This document shows, piece by piece, positions 8,149 through 17,701 of a stretch of DNA of 56,370 nucleotides (within the stretch, counting starts at the first letter, position 1; each line of letters begins with the position of its first letter). Made by a program: the position numbers and the translations under genes. Source of the stretch: Gammaproteobacteria bacterium. Lineage in GTDB: Bacteria > Pseudomonadota > Gammaproteobacteria > Pseudomonadales > Azotimanducaceae. Below the pieces are notes generated by a model. That model saw nothing but the letters and a program-made list of their open reading frames with translations, did not search any database and was not told the origin of the DNA. Location of the stretch: the NCBI GenBank assembly GCA_009837185.1, contig VXUA01000083.1:1-56370 (forward strand), read 5' to 3'.

Positions 8149-9804
8149 TTAGTGTTCGTTTGCGAAATAAACTGTCGACAACTGTTCTTGGGAAACCAAA
8201 CCACTTTCTATGTCTGTCTGCAACAACGAGTCTTTCCGTGAGATTGGATCACCCCACCCACCTCCTCCAGGAGTTTCAAACACTAGAGTAGCACCAGCTG
8301 GAATCCACTCTTTGCCTTTCCCGTTGTACTCCTCTCCTTCTTTTAGATACACACGACCAACCGCGCCATCCAATCCTCCACTTCGACCGCGGGCTGGATG
8401 CTGCACTCTCTCGAACATCTTTGAGAGCACAAAGGGAGCTTTGTGCATATGCGTAATCTCAATGATCTGACCTAAGCCACCTCGGTATTTACCAGCTCCA
8501 CCAGAGTCTTTCAAGTATTCGCGGCGCAAAAATACCAACGGTGACGTAATCTCATTCACTTCTGTTGATGTGGTTCTGACACCAGAAGGAAACGCAGTAG
8601 TGGACAACCCATCTTTGTGAACACGAGCACCAGTTCCACCGTTAAAGATCGGATTGATCACAAACTCTGGCGCGTTGAAGTTCATACTTGCCGTTGAATC
8701 ACTCATAAGTACTGGATTCCATATACACGAAGCCCCTTCACAAGGAACTTCTTCCGGCAAAACCTGACTGAGACACCCTATTACCACGTCAGGTAGCATC
8801 TGTCCTAGGGCATGGCGAGCAGACACTGCACAAGGCGGTTCTGCATTCAGAATGCATCCAGCAGGTGCCACCACCTCTATTGGTGCTAACGACCCTGCAT
8901 TGTTCGGAATGTCATTTCCGACCAAGCATCGAACTCCAAAAGAAGCGTACGCTTCGCAGTACGGTAGTGGAACATTAATACCGTACCTTGAAACACCAGA
9001 AGTACCAGTAAAGTCGATTGCAATTCGATCACCTTCGATCGTGAGTGCGCAAACTACATGAACTGGTTGGTCGTACCCATCAACAGTCATGTCATATCGA
9101 TAAGTCCCGTCTTTTAACTTCTGAATCTCCTGATGCATTGCGTCTCTAGAGGTATTCAGGATCATGTCACTGATGTCGGAGAAATCGTCAAGTTGAAACT
9201 CATTCATCGTGTCAATGAGTTTTTCCGCACCTACATCGTTGCAGGCGGTCAGTGAGTACAAGTCTCCCTCGGCGACGACTGGATCGCGTACGTTTGCGCG
9301 AATCAAGCGTAACAGCTCTGCCTGAACTTGGCCTTGCTTGAATAAATAGGTGATTGGAATCTGAATTCCTTCTTCATAGACTTCATTAGCATCCGGTCCG
9401 AACCCACGACCACCAACATCTGCAATATGACTCGTAGATGCAAATAACGCAACAACCTTACCGTTCAAAAACGTCGGTGTCACCAACGTGAAGTCATTCA
9501 GATGACCAGTGGCAAGCCACGGATCATTTGTGAGTAGAACATCACCTTCCCGCATCTTTGATATTGGAACTTCAGCGAGAAAGTTTGGTACCGATCTTGC
9601 CATTGCGTTCACATGGCCCGGAGTACCCGTAATAGCTTGTGCGAGCATCTCGCCCTTAGTGTTAAACACACCTGCTGACAGGTCACCAGCTTCTCGGACC
9701 ACAGGCGAGAACGCAGTACGCATCAGCGTTTGTGCTTGATCTTCAACAATCGCTAGCAAGCGATCCCAGACCAATTGTCTTTCAATGTTTCCTACTAAAC
9801 TCAT
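8149..9804 (-). CDS. hyuB: Hydantoinase/oxoprolinase subunit B
   Basis: This is the HyuB half of an ATP-dependent hydantoinase or 5-oxoprolinase, which opens a five-membered lactam or hydantoin ring together with HyuA in the cytoplasm. At 551 residues it has the usual length. Family hallmarks are visible: the start region WDRLLAIVEDQAQTLMRTAFS with DLSAGVFNTKGEMLAQAITG, the NDPWLATGHLNDFTLVTP segment, and the C-terminal glycine-rich stretches (GGAGKYRGGLGQIIEI, FETPGGGGWGDP). Its ATG overlaps the hyuA stop codon by 4 bp (ATGA), so the two are translationally coupled. The substrate cannot be deduced; N-methylhydantoin, other hydantoins and 5-oxoproline are all possible. Confidence 0.92.
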   Translation of the reverse strand: MSLVGNIERQLVWDRLLAIVEDQAQTLMRTAFSPVVREAGDLSAGVFNTKGEMLAQAITGTPGHVNAMARSVPNFLAEVPISKMREGDVLLTNDPWLATGHLNDFTLVTPTFLNGKVVALFASTSHIADVGGRGFGPDANEVYEEGIQIPITYLFKQGQVQAELLRLIRANVRDPVVAEGDLYSLTACNDVGAEKLIDTMNEFQLDDFSDISDMILNTSRDAMHQEIQKLKDGTYRYDMTVDGYDQPVHVVCALTIEGDRIAIDFTGTSGVSRYGINVPLPYCEAYASFGVRCLVGNDIPNNAGSLAPIEVVAPAGCILNAEPPCAVSARHALGQMLPDVVIGCLSQVLPEEVPCEGASCIWNPVLMSDSTASMNFNAPEFVINPIFNGGTGARVHKDGLSTTAFPSGVRTTSTEVNEITSPLVFLRREYLKDSGGAGKYRGGLGQIIEITHMHKAPFVLSKMFERVQHPARGRSGGLDGAVGRVYLKEGEEYNGKGKEWIPAGATLVFETPGGGGWGDPISRKDSLLQTDIESGLVSQEQLSTVYFANEH

Positions 9805-11876
9805 ATGGGTAGCCTTTCAAGCGATAGATGGTTCGACGGTGTCAACTTGCTAATACGATAGCCAGGTGGAACCACCGTAGTCGTGTGCTTTTCGGTGATC
9901 AACGCGGGTCCCTCTACGGTTGTATTGGGACTTAGGGATTCGCGGGATACAACCGTTGCTTCATGAACACCATGAATATCCACGAGTTCTTGTTTCGTGT
10001 GAGACTGATCGCGGACAGCTGTGTTGTCTTCATCGTCCTCAACACTCTCTAGTTCCTGTGCAGTGGTCGATACGTTCAACGTCCAACTCATAACCTCAAT
10101 CTCGGTGTCTGGTATCACCTTACCGTACAACGCTGTGTAAGTTTCCTCAAAATTTTGCTGTAACCGCTGTCTGTTGGTTGATTCCGACCCAAAGGTCACA
10201 GTCACCTCGTGACCTTGTCCCACATAGCGCATAAAAGCAGTAGCCGTTTCTGTGACGTCCTCGGAACCGTAAAGCGCAGATGCTACTACCGAGTTCGCTT
10301 CCTTACGCATGTCTTTGATGATTTCACTCACAAGGTTTTCATCGAAATCGGACAGAAGCAAGTGCCTACTTCGAACGACTTCGTAAGAAATAGGGGCGAA
10401 GATAAAACCAATAGCTGAACCAACCCCTGCGCCTTCGGGAATGATCACTCGTGCCAAGTTCATCTTTTCGAGCATTCGCGCGGCATGTAGGGGGGCGGCC
10501 CCACCAAAGGCGATCAACGTTCGATCATGAACGGATTTTCCCCATTCCGTGGCGTGGCTTTGAGCTGCGGCCGTCATGTTTTCATCGACGATCTCAGAAA
10601 TTCCCAAAGCAGTGTCTTCTAGCGATAGAGCTAAGGGAGCTCCGACCTTTGTAGATATAGCTTGAGTAGCCGCGGGTGTATCTAACGGCAGCTGCCCGCC
10701 GGCAAAATTACTTGGATCAAGTCGACCTAAGACACAATCCGCATCGGTCACGGTAGGCTCGGTGCCTCCTGATCCGTAGCATGCAGGACCCGGTGTGGAC
10801 CCGGCACTTTCAGGACCGATCTGAATTCGACCCAATTTGTCGACCTGTGCGATGGATCCACCACCTGCCCCAATTTCCACCATCTCAATTACGGGGATTC
10901 GCACTGGTAGTCCACTTCCTTTCTTAAACCTGTAGGTTCGATCAACTTCGAATGCTCGAGACAGAATCGTCTTTCCCTGATCGAGGAGGCAGAGTTTAGC
11001 GGTAGTACCCCCCATATCGAACGACAATACCTGATCCAACTCTAATTCTCGGGCGATTACGCCCGCTAGAATCGCACCCCCAGCTGGACCGGACTCGACT
11101 AAACGAATCGGGTATTTCGCCGCAGTCTCAAGACTCGTTAATCCTCCGCCTGAAGTCATCATCAAATATGGACACCGAAAGTTTAGCGCATTCAATTTTT
11201 CTTGCAGAGACAACAGATATTTGCTCATCAAAGGCAACACGTACGCATTCGCGCACGCTGTCGACAAACGTTCGTACTCTCTGATTTCTGGACAAACGTC
11301 GCTGGATAGACTCAAAGGTATTGAATTCATTCGATTGCGTACTAGTTCAGCGACTCGAGTTTCGTGGTCCCCGTTGCGATACGCATGTAAAAAGCCGATG
11401 GCTACACTTTCAATTTCCTCCTCAAGCAAAAGATCGATGGCTTGTTGCACCGAGAATTCATCGAGTGGTACTAGCACGTCTCCGTTTGCGATTACTCGTT
11501 CTTTGATTGGAATGCGTAACTTGCGGGGTACTAAAGGAGTCGGCCGTTCAATATTTACATCGTATTGCTCAAAGCGATTCTCAAATGCCATTTCAAGAAT
11601 GTCTCGATGGCCTGCTGTAGTCAGCAGAGCAGTTTTTGCGCCGCGCCTTTCGATGATCGCGTTCGTCGCGAGCGTCGTACCGTGCAACACAAGAGAGATG
11701 TGCTCCGGACTCGCACCACTTTCAGTGAACAGTTGCTGAATCCCAGCGATTACTGCTTTGCTCGGATCATCCCGTGTAGTGAGTACTTTTGTTGCGTGCA
11801 ACGTTTGATCCAGTTGCAATACTACGTCAGTAAACGTACCACCAATGTCTACCGCTAACGCGTTTTTTCCGTTCAC
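9801..11876 (-). CDS. hyuA: Hydantoinase/oxoprolinase subunit A
   Basis: This is the ATP-binding subunit of the hydantoinase/oxoprolinase complex. The 691-residue protein has an actin-like ATPase fold. VDIGGTFTDVVLQLD (residues 9-23) forms the first phosphate loop, LHGTTLATNAIIERRG follows, and FDMGGTTAKLCLLDQG near residues 289-304 is the second phosphate loop. AFGGAAPLHAARMLEKM and EGAGVGSAIGFIFAP are typical C-terminal motifs. It is the first gene of a two-gene unit with hyuB and diverges from prs across about 235 bp. In bacteria such pairs serve nitrogen scavenging from cyclic ureides or recycling of 5-oxoproline; no transporter next door narrows this down. Confidence 0.93.
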   Translation of the reverse strand: MNGKNALAVDIGGTFTDVVLQLDQTLHATKVLTTRDDPSKAVIAGIQQLFTESGASPEHISLVLHGTTLATNAIIERRGAKTALLTTAGHRDILEMAFENRFEQYDVNIERPTPLVPRKLRIPIKERVIANGDVLVPLDEFSVQQAIDLLLEEEIESVAIGFLHAYRNGDHETRVAELVRNRMNSIPLSLSSDVCPEIREYERLSTACANAYVLPLMSKYLLSLQEKLNALNFRCPYLMMTSGGGLTSLETAAKYPIRLVESGPAGGAILAGVIARELELDQVLSFDMGGTTAKLCLLDQGKTILSRAFEVDRTYRFKKGSGLPVRIPVIEMVEIGAGGGSIAQVDKLGRIQIGPESAGSTPGPACYGSGGTEPTVTDADCVLGRLDPSNFAGGQLPLDTPAATQAISTKVGAPLALSLEDTALGISEIVDENMTAAAQSHATEWGKSVHDRTLIAFGGAAPLHAARMLEKMNLARVIIPEGAGVGSAIGFIFAPISYEVVRSRHLLLSDFDENLVSEIIKDMRKEANSVVASALYGSEDVTETATAFMRYVGQGHEVTVTFGSESTNRQRLQQNFEETYTALYGKVIPDTEIEVMSWTLNVSTTAQELESVEDDEDNTAVRDQSHTKQELVDIHGVHEATVVSRESLSPNTTVEGPALITEKHTTTVVPPGYRISKLTPSNHLSLERLPI

Positions 11877-12112
11877 TAAATCTCAATATCTCCTTGTCGT
11901 GCACCCGTCCCTCCCAACCTGAGGAACGACATTCACTCTTAGCCAATAACAAGTACCACAGCTTTCCAATATAATCGTTGCTCATCGGCTACAGTCGTCA
12001 GTAGGTCCAGTCTAATTTTCATCCCTAAGAAGCGAGAATTCCGACACTTTGATCCCACTTGACCGCTAACCGGAAGTCTCCAGCTATACAGTTCGCATAT
12101 TGGTTTTAAGTT

Positions 12113-13057
12113 ATGCCAAACGACATAAAACTTATTTCTGGCACCTCTCACGAACAATTTTCACGTGATATCGCGGAACATCTTGGTCTTCCACTTACAC
12201 AAACCGAGATCATCCGTTTCGGCAATGAAAACATCATGTTTCAGTGCAAGGAAAATGTTCGAGAGTCCGATGTTTTCGTGGTTCAATCTTCTTGTTCGCC
12301 GTTGTCGGACTATATTGTAGAACTACTCATCATTATCGACGCGTTGAAACACGCTTCTGCGCGCAGAATCACCGCCGTGCTGCCATATTTTTTCTACGCG
12401 CGCTCAGATAAAAAAGACCGCCCGAGAATTTCAATCACCGCACGTCTCATGGCCGACTTACTGGAAACAGCAGGCGCGGATCGAGTTTTGACGATGAATC
12501 TTCACTCACCTCAGGTCGGTGGTTTCTTTCGAATCCCAGTGGATCAGTTGAACGCAACTCCATTAGTGTGTGATCATCTGAGAAATACCACAAGTCTCTC
12601 AAATTCTGTGCTGGTTGCTAGTGATGTGAGCGAGGCTAAGGACTTGCGCGAATACGCGAATCGACTCGACCTCCCTATCGCAATTGTTGACAAACGTCGC
12701 GTAAGTGACGACGAACGTCCGCAAGCGGTGGGTTTAATTGGAGATGTGGACGGAAAGAACGCACTACTTGTAGATGATGAGATCGCTAGTGGTGGTACGA
12801 TGCTCGAAGCGGCAAGATTCTTACAACTACACGGGGTGCAACGTATAGAAGCTGCAGCTGTTCATCCGGTGCTCTCTGGACGGGCTCACGAACGAATTAC
12901 CGATTCACCCATCGAACGTTTAGTTGTTACGGACTCGATACCGATGTCTACTACTGAACCCAGTAAGAAAATTGAAACTATCACAGTCGCACCACTATTC
13001 GCGGAAGCAATCAAAGCAATCCACTCAGGCTACAGCGTTTCGACTCTGTTCAAATAG
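12113..13057 (+). CDS. prs: Ribose-phosphate pyrophosphokinase, divergent type
   Basis: The protein would make PRPP from ribose 5-phosphate and ATP for purine, pyrimidine, histidine and NAD synthesis. At 314 residues it has family length. The flexible-loop lysine and arginine are kept (K194 and R196 in IVDKRR), as are H131 and the PRPP-binding loop VDDEIASGGTM (220-230). It departs from the standard enzyme at other signatures. MNLHSPQVGGFF (128-139) replaces the usual MDLHADQIQGFF, and ASDVSEAKDLREYA replaces the usual Gly-Gly-containing flag region. This places it in a subfamily away from the typical gammaproteobacterial Prs, and it may be a second copy. It stands alone on the plus strand and is followed by a possible terminator and tRNA-Cys on the other strand. 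PRPP synthesis is the likeliest activity. Confidence 0.82.
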   Translation: MPNDIKLISGTSHEQFSRDIAEHLGLPLTQTEIIRFGNENIMFQCKENVRESDVFVVQSSCSPLSDYIVELLIIIDALKHASARRITAVLPYFFYARSDKKDRPRISITARLMADLLETAGADRVLTMNLHSPQVGGFFRIPVDQLNATPLVCDHLRNTTSLSNSVLVASDVSEAKDLREYANRLDLPIAIVDKRRVSDDERPQAVGLIGDVDGKNALLVDDEIASGGTMLEAARFLQLHGVQRIEAAAVHPVLSGRAHERITDSPIERLVVTDSIPMSTTEPSKKIETITVAPLFAEAIKAIHSGYSVSTLFK

Positions 13058-13084
13058 ACCGGGAACCGGTTAGTCTAGATTTTT
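13058..13084 (+). terminator. Possible terminator after prs
   Basis: ACCGG GAA CCGGT (13058-13070) forms a 5-bp hairpin starting at the prs stop codon, and a run of five T residues follows nine bases later. The gap between stem and T run makes it weak. Confidence 0.35.
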
Positions 13085-13093
13085 GGTAGAGTA

Positions 13094-13167
13094 TGGAGGC
13101 TGGGGTCGGAATCGAACCGGCGTAGACGGAGTTGCAGTCCGCAGCATAACCACTCTGCCACCCAGCC
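13094..13167 (-). tRNA. tRNA-Cys (GCA)
   Basis: The 74-nt minus-strand sequence folds as a cloverleaf. The acceptor stem is GGCTGGG/CCCAGCC with discriminator T and encoded CCA. The D stem is GCA/TGC, and the anticodon stem GCGGA/TCCGT encloses the loop CTGCAAC (anticodon GCA). The T loop is TTCGATT. The T stem GCCGG/CCGAC contains one C-A mismatch at its second pair. A position behind pgsA is conserved in gammaproteobacteria, where E. coli has glyW-cysT-leuZ. Confidence 0.93.
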
Positions 13168-13215
13168 TATTGGATCGCAATTAAATTGTACACGCTCTCG
13201 CGTAGTGCATTTGCG

Positions 13216-13794
13216 TCACTTATCGATGAAATCCGATCGCAACACCGGCCAAGCTGACCGCAAATGCATAAACATCGACCATAGCGTTAATGCTGTCGCT
13301 ACATAAATCATAACGTAGCCCAAGATTGTCCAAGGACTGATCGCTGATGGATTTGAAAGCAACATAATAATTGCCAACATCTGCACTACAGTCTTCGCCT
13401 TGGAGATATTCGTAACTGCAACCTGTGACCGTACTTGTCTTTCAGCCATCCATTCACGTAAAGACGACACTAGCAGTTCCCGACACACAATTACCAGTCC
13501 AGGCAGTGTTAACCACAACCTCCCGTGCATACCGACCAGGAGCACTAGCGCAGAGATGACAGTCAATTTATCTGCAGTCGGATCAAGAAACGTACCAAAT
13601 CTTGAAGTCTTACCAGTACGTCTTGCGATATATCCATCAAGCAAATCCGTGATTGAAGCAATAGCAAACAACAACCCCGCGATCCATTGATGAGTATCAG
13701 AAAATATATAGATCAACACGAATACTGGTATTAACAATATTCTCAACAGCGACAGAGTGTTGGGCGAAAAGATAGCCTTTAGGCTACGTAGCAT
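13216..13794 (-). CDS. pgsA: CDP-diacylglycerol-glycerol-3-phosphate phosphatidyltransferase
   Basis: PgsA joins CDP-diacylglycerol and glycerol 3-phosphate to phosphatidylglycerol phosphate, the first committed step to phosphatidylglycerol and cardiolipin, at the inner membrane. The CDP-alcohol phosphotransferase signature is complete: DLLDGYIARRTGKTSRFGTF followed by LDPTADK, with all conserved Asp residues. Several hydrophobic helices are visible (LLRILLIPVFVLIYIF, VISALVLLVGM, ILGYVMIYVATALTLW). ATG at 13794 is preferred over 13806, because GAGG sits 6 nt before it and the N-terminus then matches the family; the product is 192 residues. It overlaps the 3' end of uvrC by about 11 bp, the usual uvrC-pgsA coupling. 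Confidence 0.94.
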   Translation of the reverse strand: MLRSLKAIFSPNTLSLLRILLIPVFVLIYIFSDTHQWIAGLLFAIASITDLLDGYIARRTGKTSRFGTFLDPTADKLTVISALVLLVGMHGRLWLTLPGLVIVCRELLVSSLREWMAERQVRSQVAVTNISKAKTVVQMLAIIMLLSNPSAISPWTILGYVMIYVATALTLWSMFMHLRSAWPVLRSDFIDK

Positions 13795-15619
13795 GGAAAA
13801 CCTCATGAATTTCAGCTGCTAACTTACGACTAATACCGGGCACTTTGGCGATCTCTGCAATGCTTGCAGTACGGATCGACGCAGTAGAACCGAAGTGCGT
13901 TAACAATTGTCGTTTGCGCTTTGGACCAATTCCCACTAATTCGTCTAGTTCTGATTGCTTTCGCGCTCGGCGTCGCGCCGCACGGTGTCCGGTGATGGCG
14001 AAACGATGAGCTTCGTCACGAATATGTTGTAAAAGGTGCATTGACCCGCTCGTCGGGTCTAATGATACGACTCCTTCGCCGGCACGCCAAACGACGTCAA
14101 GCTCTGGCTTACGGCCCTCACCTTTAGAGATTCCGAGCAGTACTATATCTTGGTCTGTATACGAAAGCAACAGTTCCTCTACTTTGTTAATTTGTCCTCG
14201 GCCTCCATCGATTATCAATACGTCAGGTACCTTTCCATCTTCTTTCAGTATACGCTTGAAGCGACGTTCCACGGCCTGATACAGAGCTGCGTAATCGTCC
14301 CCAGGTTCAATGTCAGTGATTCGATAGCGTCTATAGTCGGACGTAACCGGTCCATTCACATCAAAGACAACGCAAGCTGCCATTGTCGCTTCACCGTGAG
14401 TGTGACTCACGTCGAAACACTCTAGTCTTTGTGGCACGTTGTCTAGCTCTAAGAGCTGTTGTAAATCAAACAGTCGTTCTGATTCATTCTGACGGGCTCG
14501 CACATATGTAGCGAGCGCAAGGTTCGTATTCTCTTTGACCATTTCTTGCCACTTCGCGCGCGACGCCCGAACCTGTGAGGTGACTTCAACCATATGGCCG
14601 GCTCTTTTTGTGAGCGCTTCCGCAAGAACATTGCGATCGTCAAGAGATTGCATCGTCAGCACGGTTCGAGGAATGTTTCTTTCGACAGAGCCGAAGTAGT
14701 ATTGCGACACAAACGAACTCAATACACTTGCAGAGTGCGCGTGAAGTTCATTTTTCGGATACCAATTTCGATGCCCCATCAAAATTCCATTTCTTATGAA
14801 CATACCTTGAATACACACGTGATTTTCCGCCGTAGCAATCGCAAACGCATCAACGTCCCCCGAGGATTTATGCACGTGTTGTTCTTCTTGGACTTGACGT
14901 AAATCTTGGATTTGATCCCGTAGTCGTGCGGCTTCTTCGTACTGCTTCGAGTCCGCCAACTCTCGCATTCTAGACTTAAGCTCATCTAACAGTGACTGGC
15001 TCTTACCCTCTAAGAACAGCTTAGCTAAGCGTAATTCCTGATTATATCGGGCGGGATCAATCAGTCCGACGCATGGACCGCTACACCTCTTTATTTGATA
15101 CTGCAAACACGGACGAGATCGATTCTTGAACATTGAATCCTCGCACGGACGTAGCTGAAATACGCGTTGCAATAGGGACAACGAATTTCTCACCGCTACT
15201 GTACTTGGATACGGACCAAAAAAAGTACCGCGATCGTGAGTACGACCACGGTGTCGCTTAATTTGAGGATACTCGTGCTCGGTGATATGAATGTAGGGAT
15301 AGCTCTTGTCATCTCTGAGGAGAACGTTAAACGGAGGTTTTTCCCGTTTTATGAACGATTGCTCGAGTAACAGTGCTTCTGTCTCACTCTCGGTGACAGT
15401 AAACTGAATGTCTCTCGTTCGTTCCACCAAACGCATCGTCTTTGTCGCTAATCCTGTTGGTCGAAAGTAACTTAACACGCGAGATTTGATGTTATTGGCT
15501 TTACCTACATACAACACACTACTCTGTTCATCCAAAAACCGATAAACACCACATCGCGCCGGCAAAGAACTGAGTAGTGTTGTCGGGTCGGATGCCTTAG
15601 TAACTGCAATTTCAGTCAT
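13784..15619 (-). CDS. uvrC: Excinuclease ABC subunit C
   Basis: UvrC makes both incisions around a DNA lesion after UvrA and UvrB have marked it. All domains are present in order: N-terminal GIY-YIG nuclease (ARCGVYRFLDEQSSVLYVGK), UvrB-binding UVR motif (SKQYEEAARLRDQIQDLRQ), RNase H-like 5' nuclease (LECFDVSHTHGEATMAACVV and VLIIDGGRGQINK), and a C-terminal pair of helix-hairpin-helix motifs (LVGIGPKRKRQLLTHFG and KVPGISRKLAAEI). The product is 611 residues from the ATG; a GTG five codons earlier (15634) is possible, but the only nearby ribosome binding sequence abuts it. It follows the acyl-CoA dehydrogenase gene closely and overlaps pgsA. Confidence 0.96.
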   Translation of the reverse strand: MTEIAVTKASDPTTLLSSLPARCGVYRFLDEQSSVLYVGKANNIKSRVLSYFRPTGLATKTMRLVERTRDIQFTVTESETEALLLEQSFIKREKPPFNVLLRDDKSYPYIHITEHEYPQIKRHRGRTHDRGTFFGPYPSTVAVRNSLSLLQRVFQLRPCEDSMFKNRSRPCLQYQIKRCSGPCVGLIDPARYNQELRLAKLFLEGKSQSLLDELKSRMRELADSKQYEEAARLRDQIQDLRQVQEEQHVHKSSGDVDAFAIATAENHVCIQGMFIRNGILMGHRNWYPKNELHAHSASVLSSFVSQYYFGSVERNIPRTVLTMQSLDDRNVLAEALTKRAGHMVEVTSQVRASRAKWQEMVKENTNLALATYVRARQNESERLFDLQQLLELDNVPQRLECFDVSHTHGEATMAACVVFDVNGPVTSDYRRYRITDIEPGDDYAALYQAVERRFKRILKEDGKVPDVLIIDGGRGQINKVEELLLSYTDQDIVLLGISKGEGRKPELDVVWRAGEGVVSLDPTSGSMHLLQHIRDEAHRFAITGHRAARRRARKQSELDELVGIGPKRKRQLLTHFGSTASIRTASIAEIAKVPGISRKLAAEIHEVFHAT

Positions 15620-15636
15620 CGGTTCTACCGACACCC

Positions 15637-16812
15637 TCAGGAAAACGCTTGAAATCCCGTTTGGGCTCGGCCGAGAATCAATGCATGGATGTCATAAGTA
15701 CCTTCGTAGGTATTGACCGTTTCTAAATTCACTAAATGACGCATCACGTGATATTCGTCAGATATCCCATTAGCTCCATGCAAATCTCGTGCCATTCTGG
15801 CGATCTCGAGTGCTTTTTGGCAGTTATTTCTCTTGAGCAAGGAAATATTTTCTACCGGTAGTCGATCCTCATCTAACATGCGTCCCAGTCGAAGACATTC
15901 TTGAAGACCTAAAGTTATCTCGGTCTGCATGTCAACCAATTTTGTCTGGACCAGTTGCCGCGCCGCCAGCGGTTCGCCGAATTGTTCGCGTTCAATCGTA
16001 TATTGCCGCGCTGCTCGCCAACAAAATTCAGCCGCACCCATTGCTCCCCAAGTGATACCGTAGCGTGCTTGATTCAAACACTTAAATGGACCGCTGAGAC
16101 CCTTGGCATCGGGTAATAGGTGACTCGAAGGTACAAAAACATCCTTCAGCACAAGTTCGCCCGTATCGGACGCGCGCAAACTAAGTTTTCCTTTAATCGT
16201 CGGAGTGGTAAACCCTGGACTGTCGCGTTCAACGATAAAGCCTCGAATGACGCCATCAAGTTTTGCCCACACGATAGCAATATCCGCGATAGGCGCATTG
16301 GTTATCCAAGTTTTCGTTCCGTTCAAAACAAATCCATCCTGAGTCGAAACCACTTTACTCTCCATACTTCCAGAATCGGACCCGTGATTCGGTTCTGTCA
16401 ACCCAAAGCAACCAATCAGTTCTCCGGTTGCTAGCCTAGGTAGATACCAATCACGTAGTTCTTCAGTCCCGTAAATATAGATCGGATACATTACGAGTGA
16501 TGATTGGACACTCAACGCGGATCGATAACCCGAGTCTATCCTTTCGATTTCCCTTGCGATTAAGCCGTAGCTTACATAGTTCGTATGAGCGCAACCGTAC
16601 TGACTGGGAAGCGTTGCACCCAACAGATTACGTTTCCCCATTTCCACGTAAATTTCAGGATCGAAAACTTCGTTCCTGTTTGCTTCCACTACTCGCGGCG
16701 TCAAGCAAGATGACGCAAACTCAGCCGCAGATTGTTGAACAAGCCTCTCTTCTTCTGAGAGTTGTTCATGCAAACGAAATGGGTCCTGCCAGTCAAAAGG
16801 ATAAGTAGGCAA
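15637..16812 (-). CDS. gcdH: Glutaryl-CoA dehydrogenase (acyl-CoA dehydrogenase family)
   Basis: This FAD enzyme oxidises and decarboxylates glutaryl-CoA to crotonyl-CoA at the end of lysine and tryptophan degradation. The 391-residue protein has the acyl-CoA dehydrogenase layout. [13 protein letters not shown] lies in the middle domain, and the catalytic glutamate is E370 in [16 protein letters not shown]. The C-terminal run [20 protein letters not shown] and [19 protein letters not shown] is specific to the glutaryl-CoA dehydrogenase branch. It lies between pyrF and uvrC on the same strand, only a few bases from the uvrC start, which is an odd place for a catabolic gene. A closely related short-chain acyl-CoA dehydrogenase is the only realistic alternative. 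Confidence 0.88.
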   Translation of the reverse strand: MPTYPFDWQDPFRLHEQLSEEERLVQQSAAEFASSCLTPRVVEANRNEVFDPEIYVEMGKRNLLGATLPSQYGCAHTNYVSYGLIAREIERIDSGYRSALSVQSSLVMYPIYIYGTEELRDWYLPRLATGELIGCFGLTEPNHGSDSGSMESKVVSTQDGFVLNGTKTWITNAPIADIAIVWAKLDGVIRGFIVERDSPGFTTPTIKGKLSLRASDTGELVLKDVFVPSSHLLPDAKGLSGPFKCLNQARYGITWGAMGAAEFCWRAARQYTIEREQFGEPLAARQLVQTKLVDMQTEITLGLQECLRLGRMLDEDRLPVENISLLKRNNCQKALEIARMARDLHGANGISDEYHVMRHLVNLETVNTYEGTYDIHALILGRAQTGFQAFS

Positions 16813-16884
16813 AAGGGGTTCTCATATTGGTTTGATTAATGCGATGAAATTTACAAAAACGGAATCCAGTTAGCTCACAAGCTT

Positions 16885-17679
16885 CTACCGAATGGACATT
16901 AGTTGCGCGTACTTTGCGGCCGACTCAGCTACTCGAGAAAAGTAGTCATCGACATCTCGGTGTGCAATAATACTACGAGAGCAGTTTATGATCACCCCTA
17001 GACCGTCGCTACGACGCGCTCGTCTCAATACTTCGGTTAAATCGCCTCCTTGCGGGCCAATACCAGGTACCAATAGTGTTGTAGAGGGTGCGAGCTGTCG
17101 TACTCGTGAGAGTGCTTCAAGTTGTGTAGCGCCAACCACCAATAGAAGGTTAGGATTTCCCGCTTGACGGACTCGTTCAGCAATTCTTAAATACACTGGT
17201 TGTTCATCGCCGGCTTCTTGAATCCACGCCGAGCCATGGTTACTCGTACGACAAAGCAAAACTACTCCTTTGTCGCGATACCGAAGAAACGGTTCAACTG
17301 AATCCCAACCTAAATATGGATTGACAGTGACTGCGTCTGCGTTGTAGCGAGTGAAAGCTTCTTCTGCGTAGCGTTCCGCGGTATTTCCAATGTCGCCGCG
17401 CTTTGCATCCAATATGACTGGGACAGCAGGATATGACTCCTTTACGTACTCAATTATTTGAGCAAGTTCTTCTTCAAATCCCTGGGCCGCGAAAAACGCG
17501 TGATTGAACTTGTAAGCACAGGCGTATTGACTAGTTGTACGAACGAGAGTCTTAGAAAACTCGAGAAGGCTTGGAAATTCTGAGGAATGGTTTGACATCT
17601 CGCACCAATCGATGTCTAAGCCCACACACAAGCAAGAGTTCACACTGTGAATCCTCGCTTCTAAAGCACTGATAAACAT
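16885..17679 (-). CDS. pyrF: Orotidine 5'-phosphate decarboxylase, type 2
   Basis: PyrF converts OMP to UMP, the last step of de novo pyrimidine synthesis. The 264-residue protein carries the catalytic motif of the type 2 subfamily, LDAKRGDIGNTAERYA, with D91, K93 and D96 as the catalytic Asp-Lys-Asp set. VNPYLGWDSVEPFLRY, VVGATQLEAL and VPGIGPQGGDL are further family blocks. Most gammaproteobacteria carry the shorter type 1 enzyme, so this subfamily is worth noting. It lies 22 bp downstream of ribE on the same strand and upstream of gcdH, so it is probably part of a ribE-pyrF-gcdH-uvrC-pgsA transcript. Confidence 0.95.
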   Translation of the reverse strand: MFISALEARIHSVNSCLCVGLDIDWCEMSNHSSEFPSLLEFSKTLVRTTSQYACAYKFNHAFFAAQGFEEELAQIIEYVKESYPAVPVILDAKRGDIGNTAERYAEEAFTRYNADAVTVNPYLGWDSVEPFLRYRDKGVVLLCRTSNHGSAWIQEAGDEQPVYLRIAERVRQAGNPNLLLVVGATQLEALSRVRQLAPSTTLLVPGIGPQGGDLTEVLRRARRSDGLGVIINCSRSIIAHRDVDDYFSRVAESAAKYAQLMSIR

Positions 17680-17701
17680 GAACTACAAACTAACTCTGCG
17701 T

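Noticed and set aside
11221-11739. 172-codon open frame on the plus strand inside hyuA
   Set aside because: It lies wholly antisense to a well-supported gene, shows no domain and is explained by the codon pattern of hyuA. The same holds for 6572-7081 and 26211-26714.
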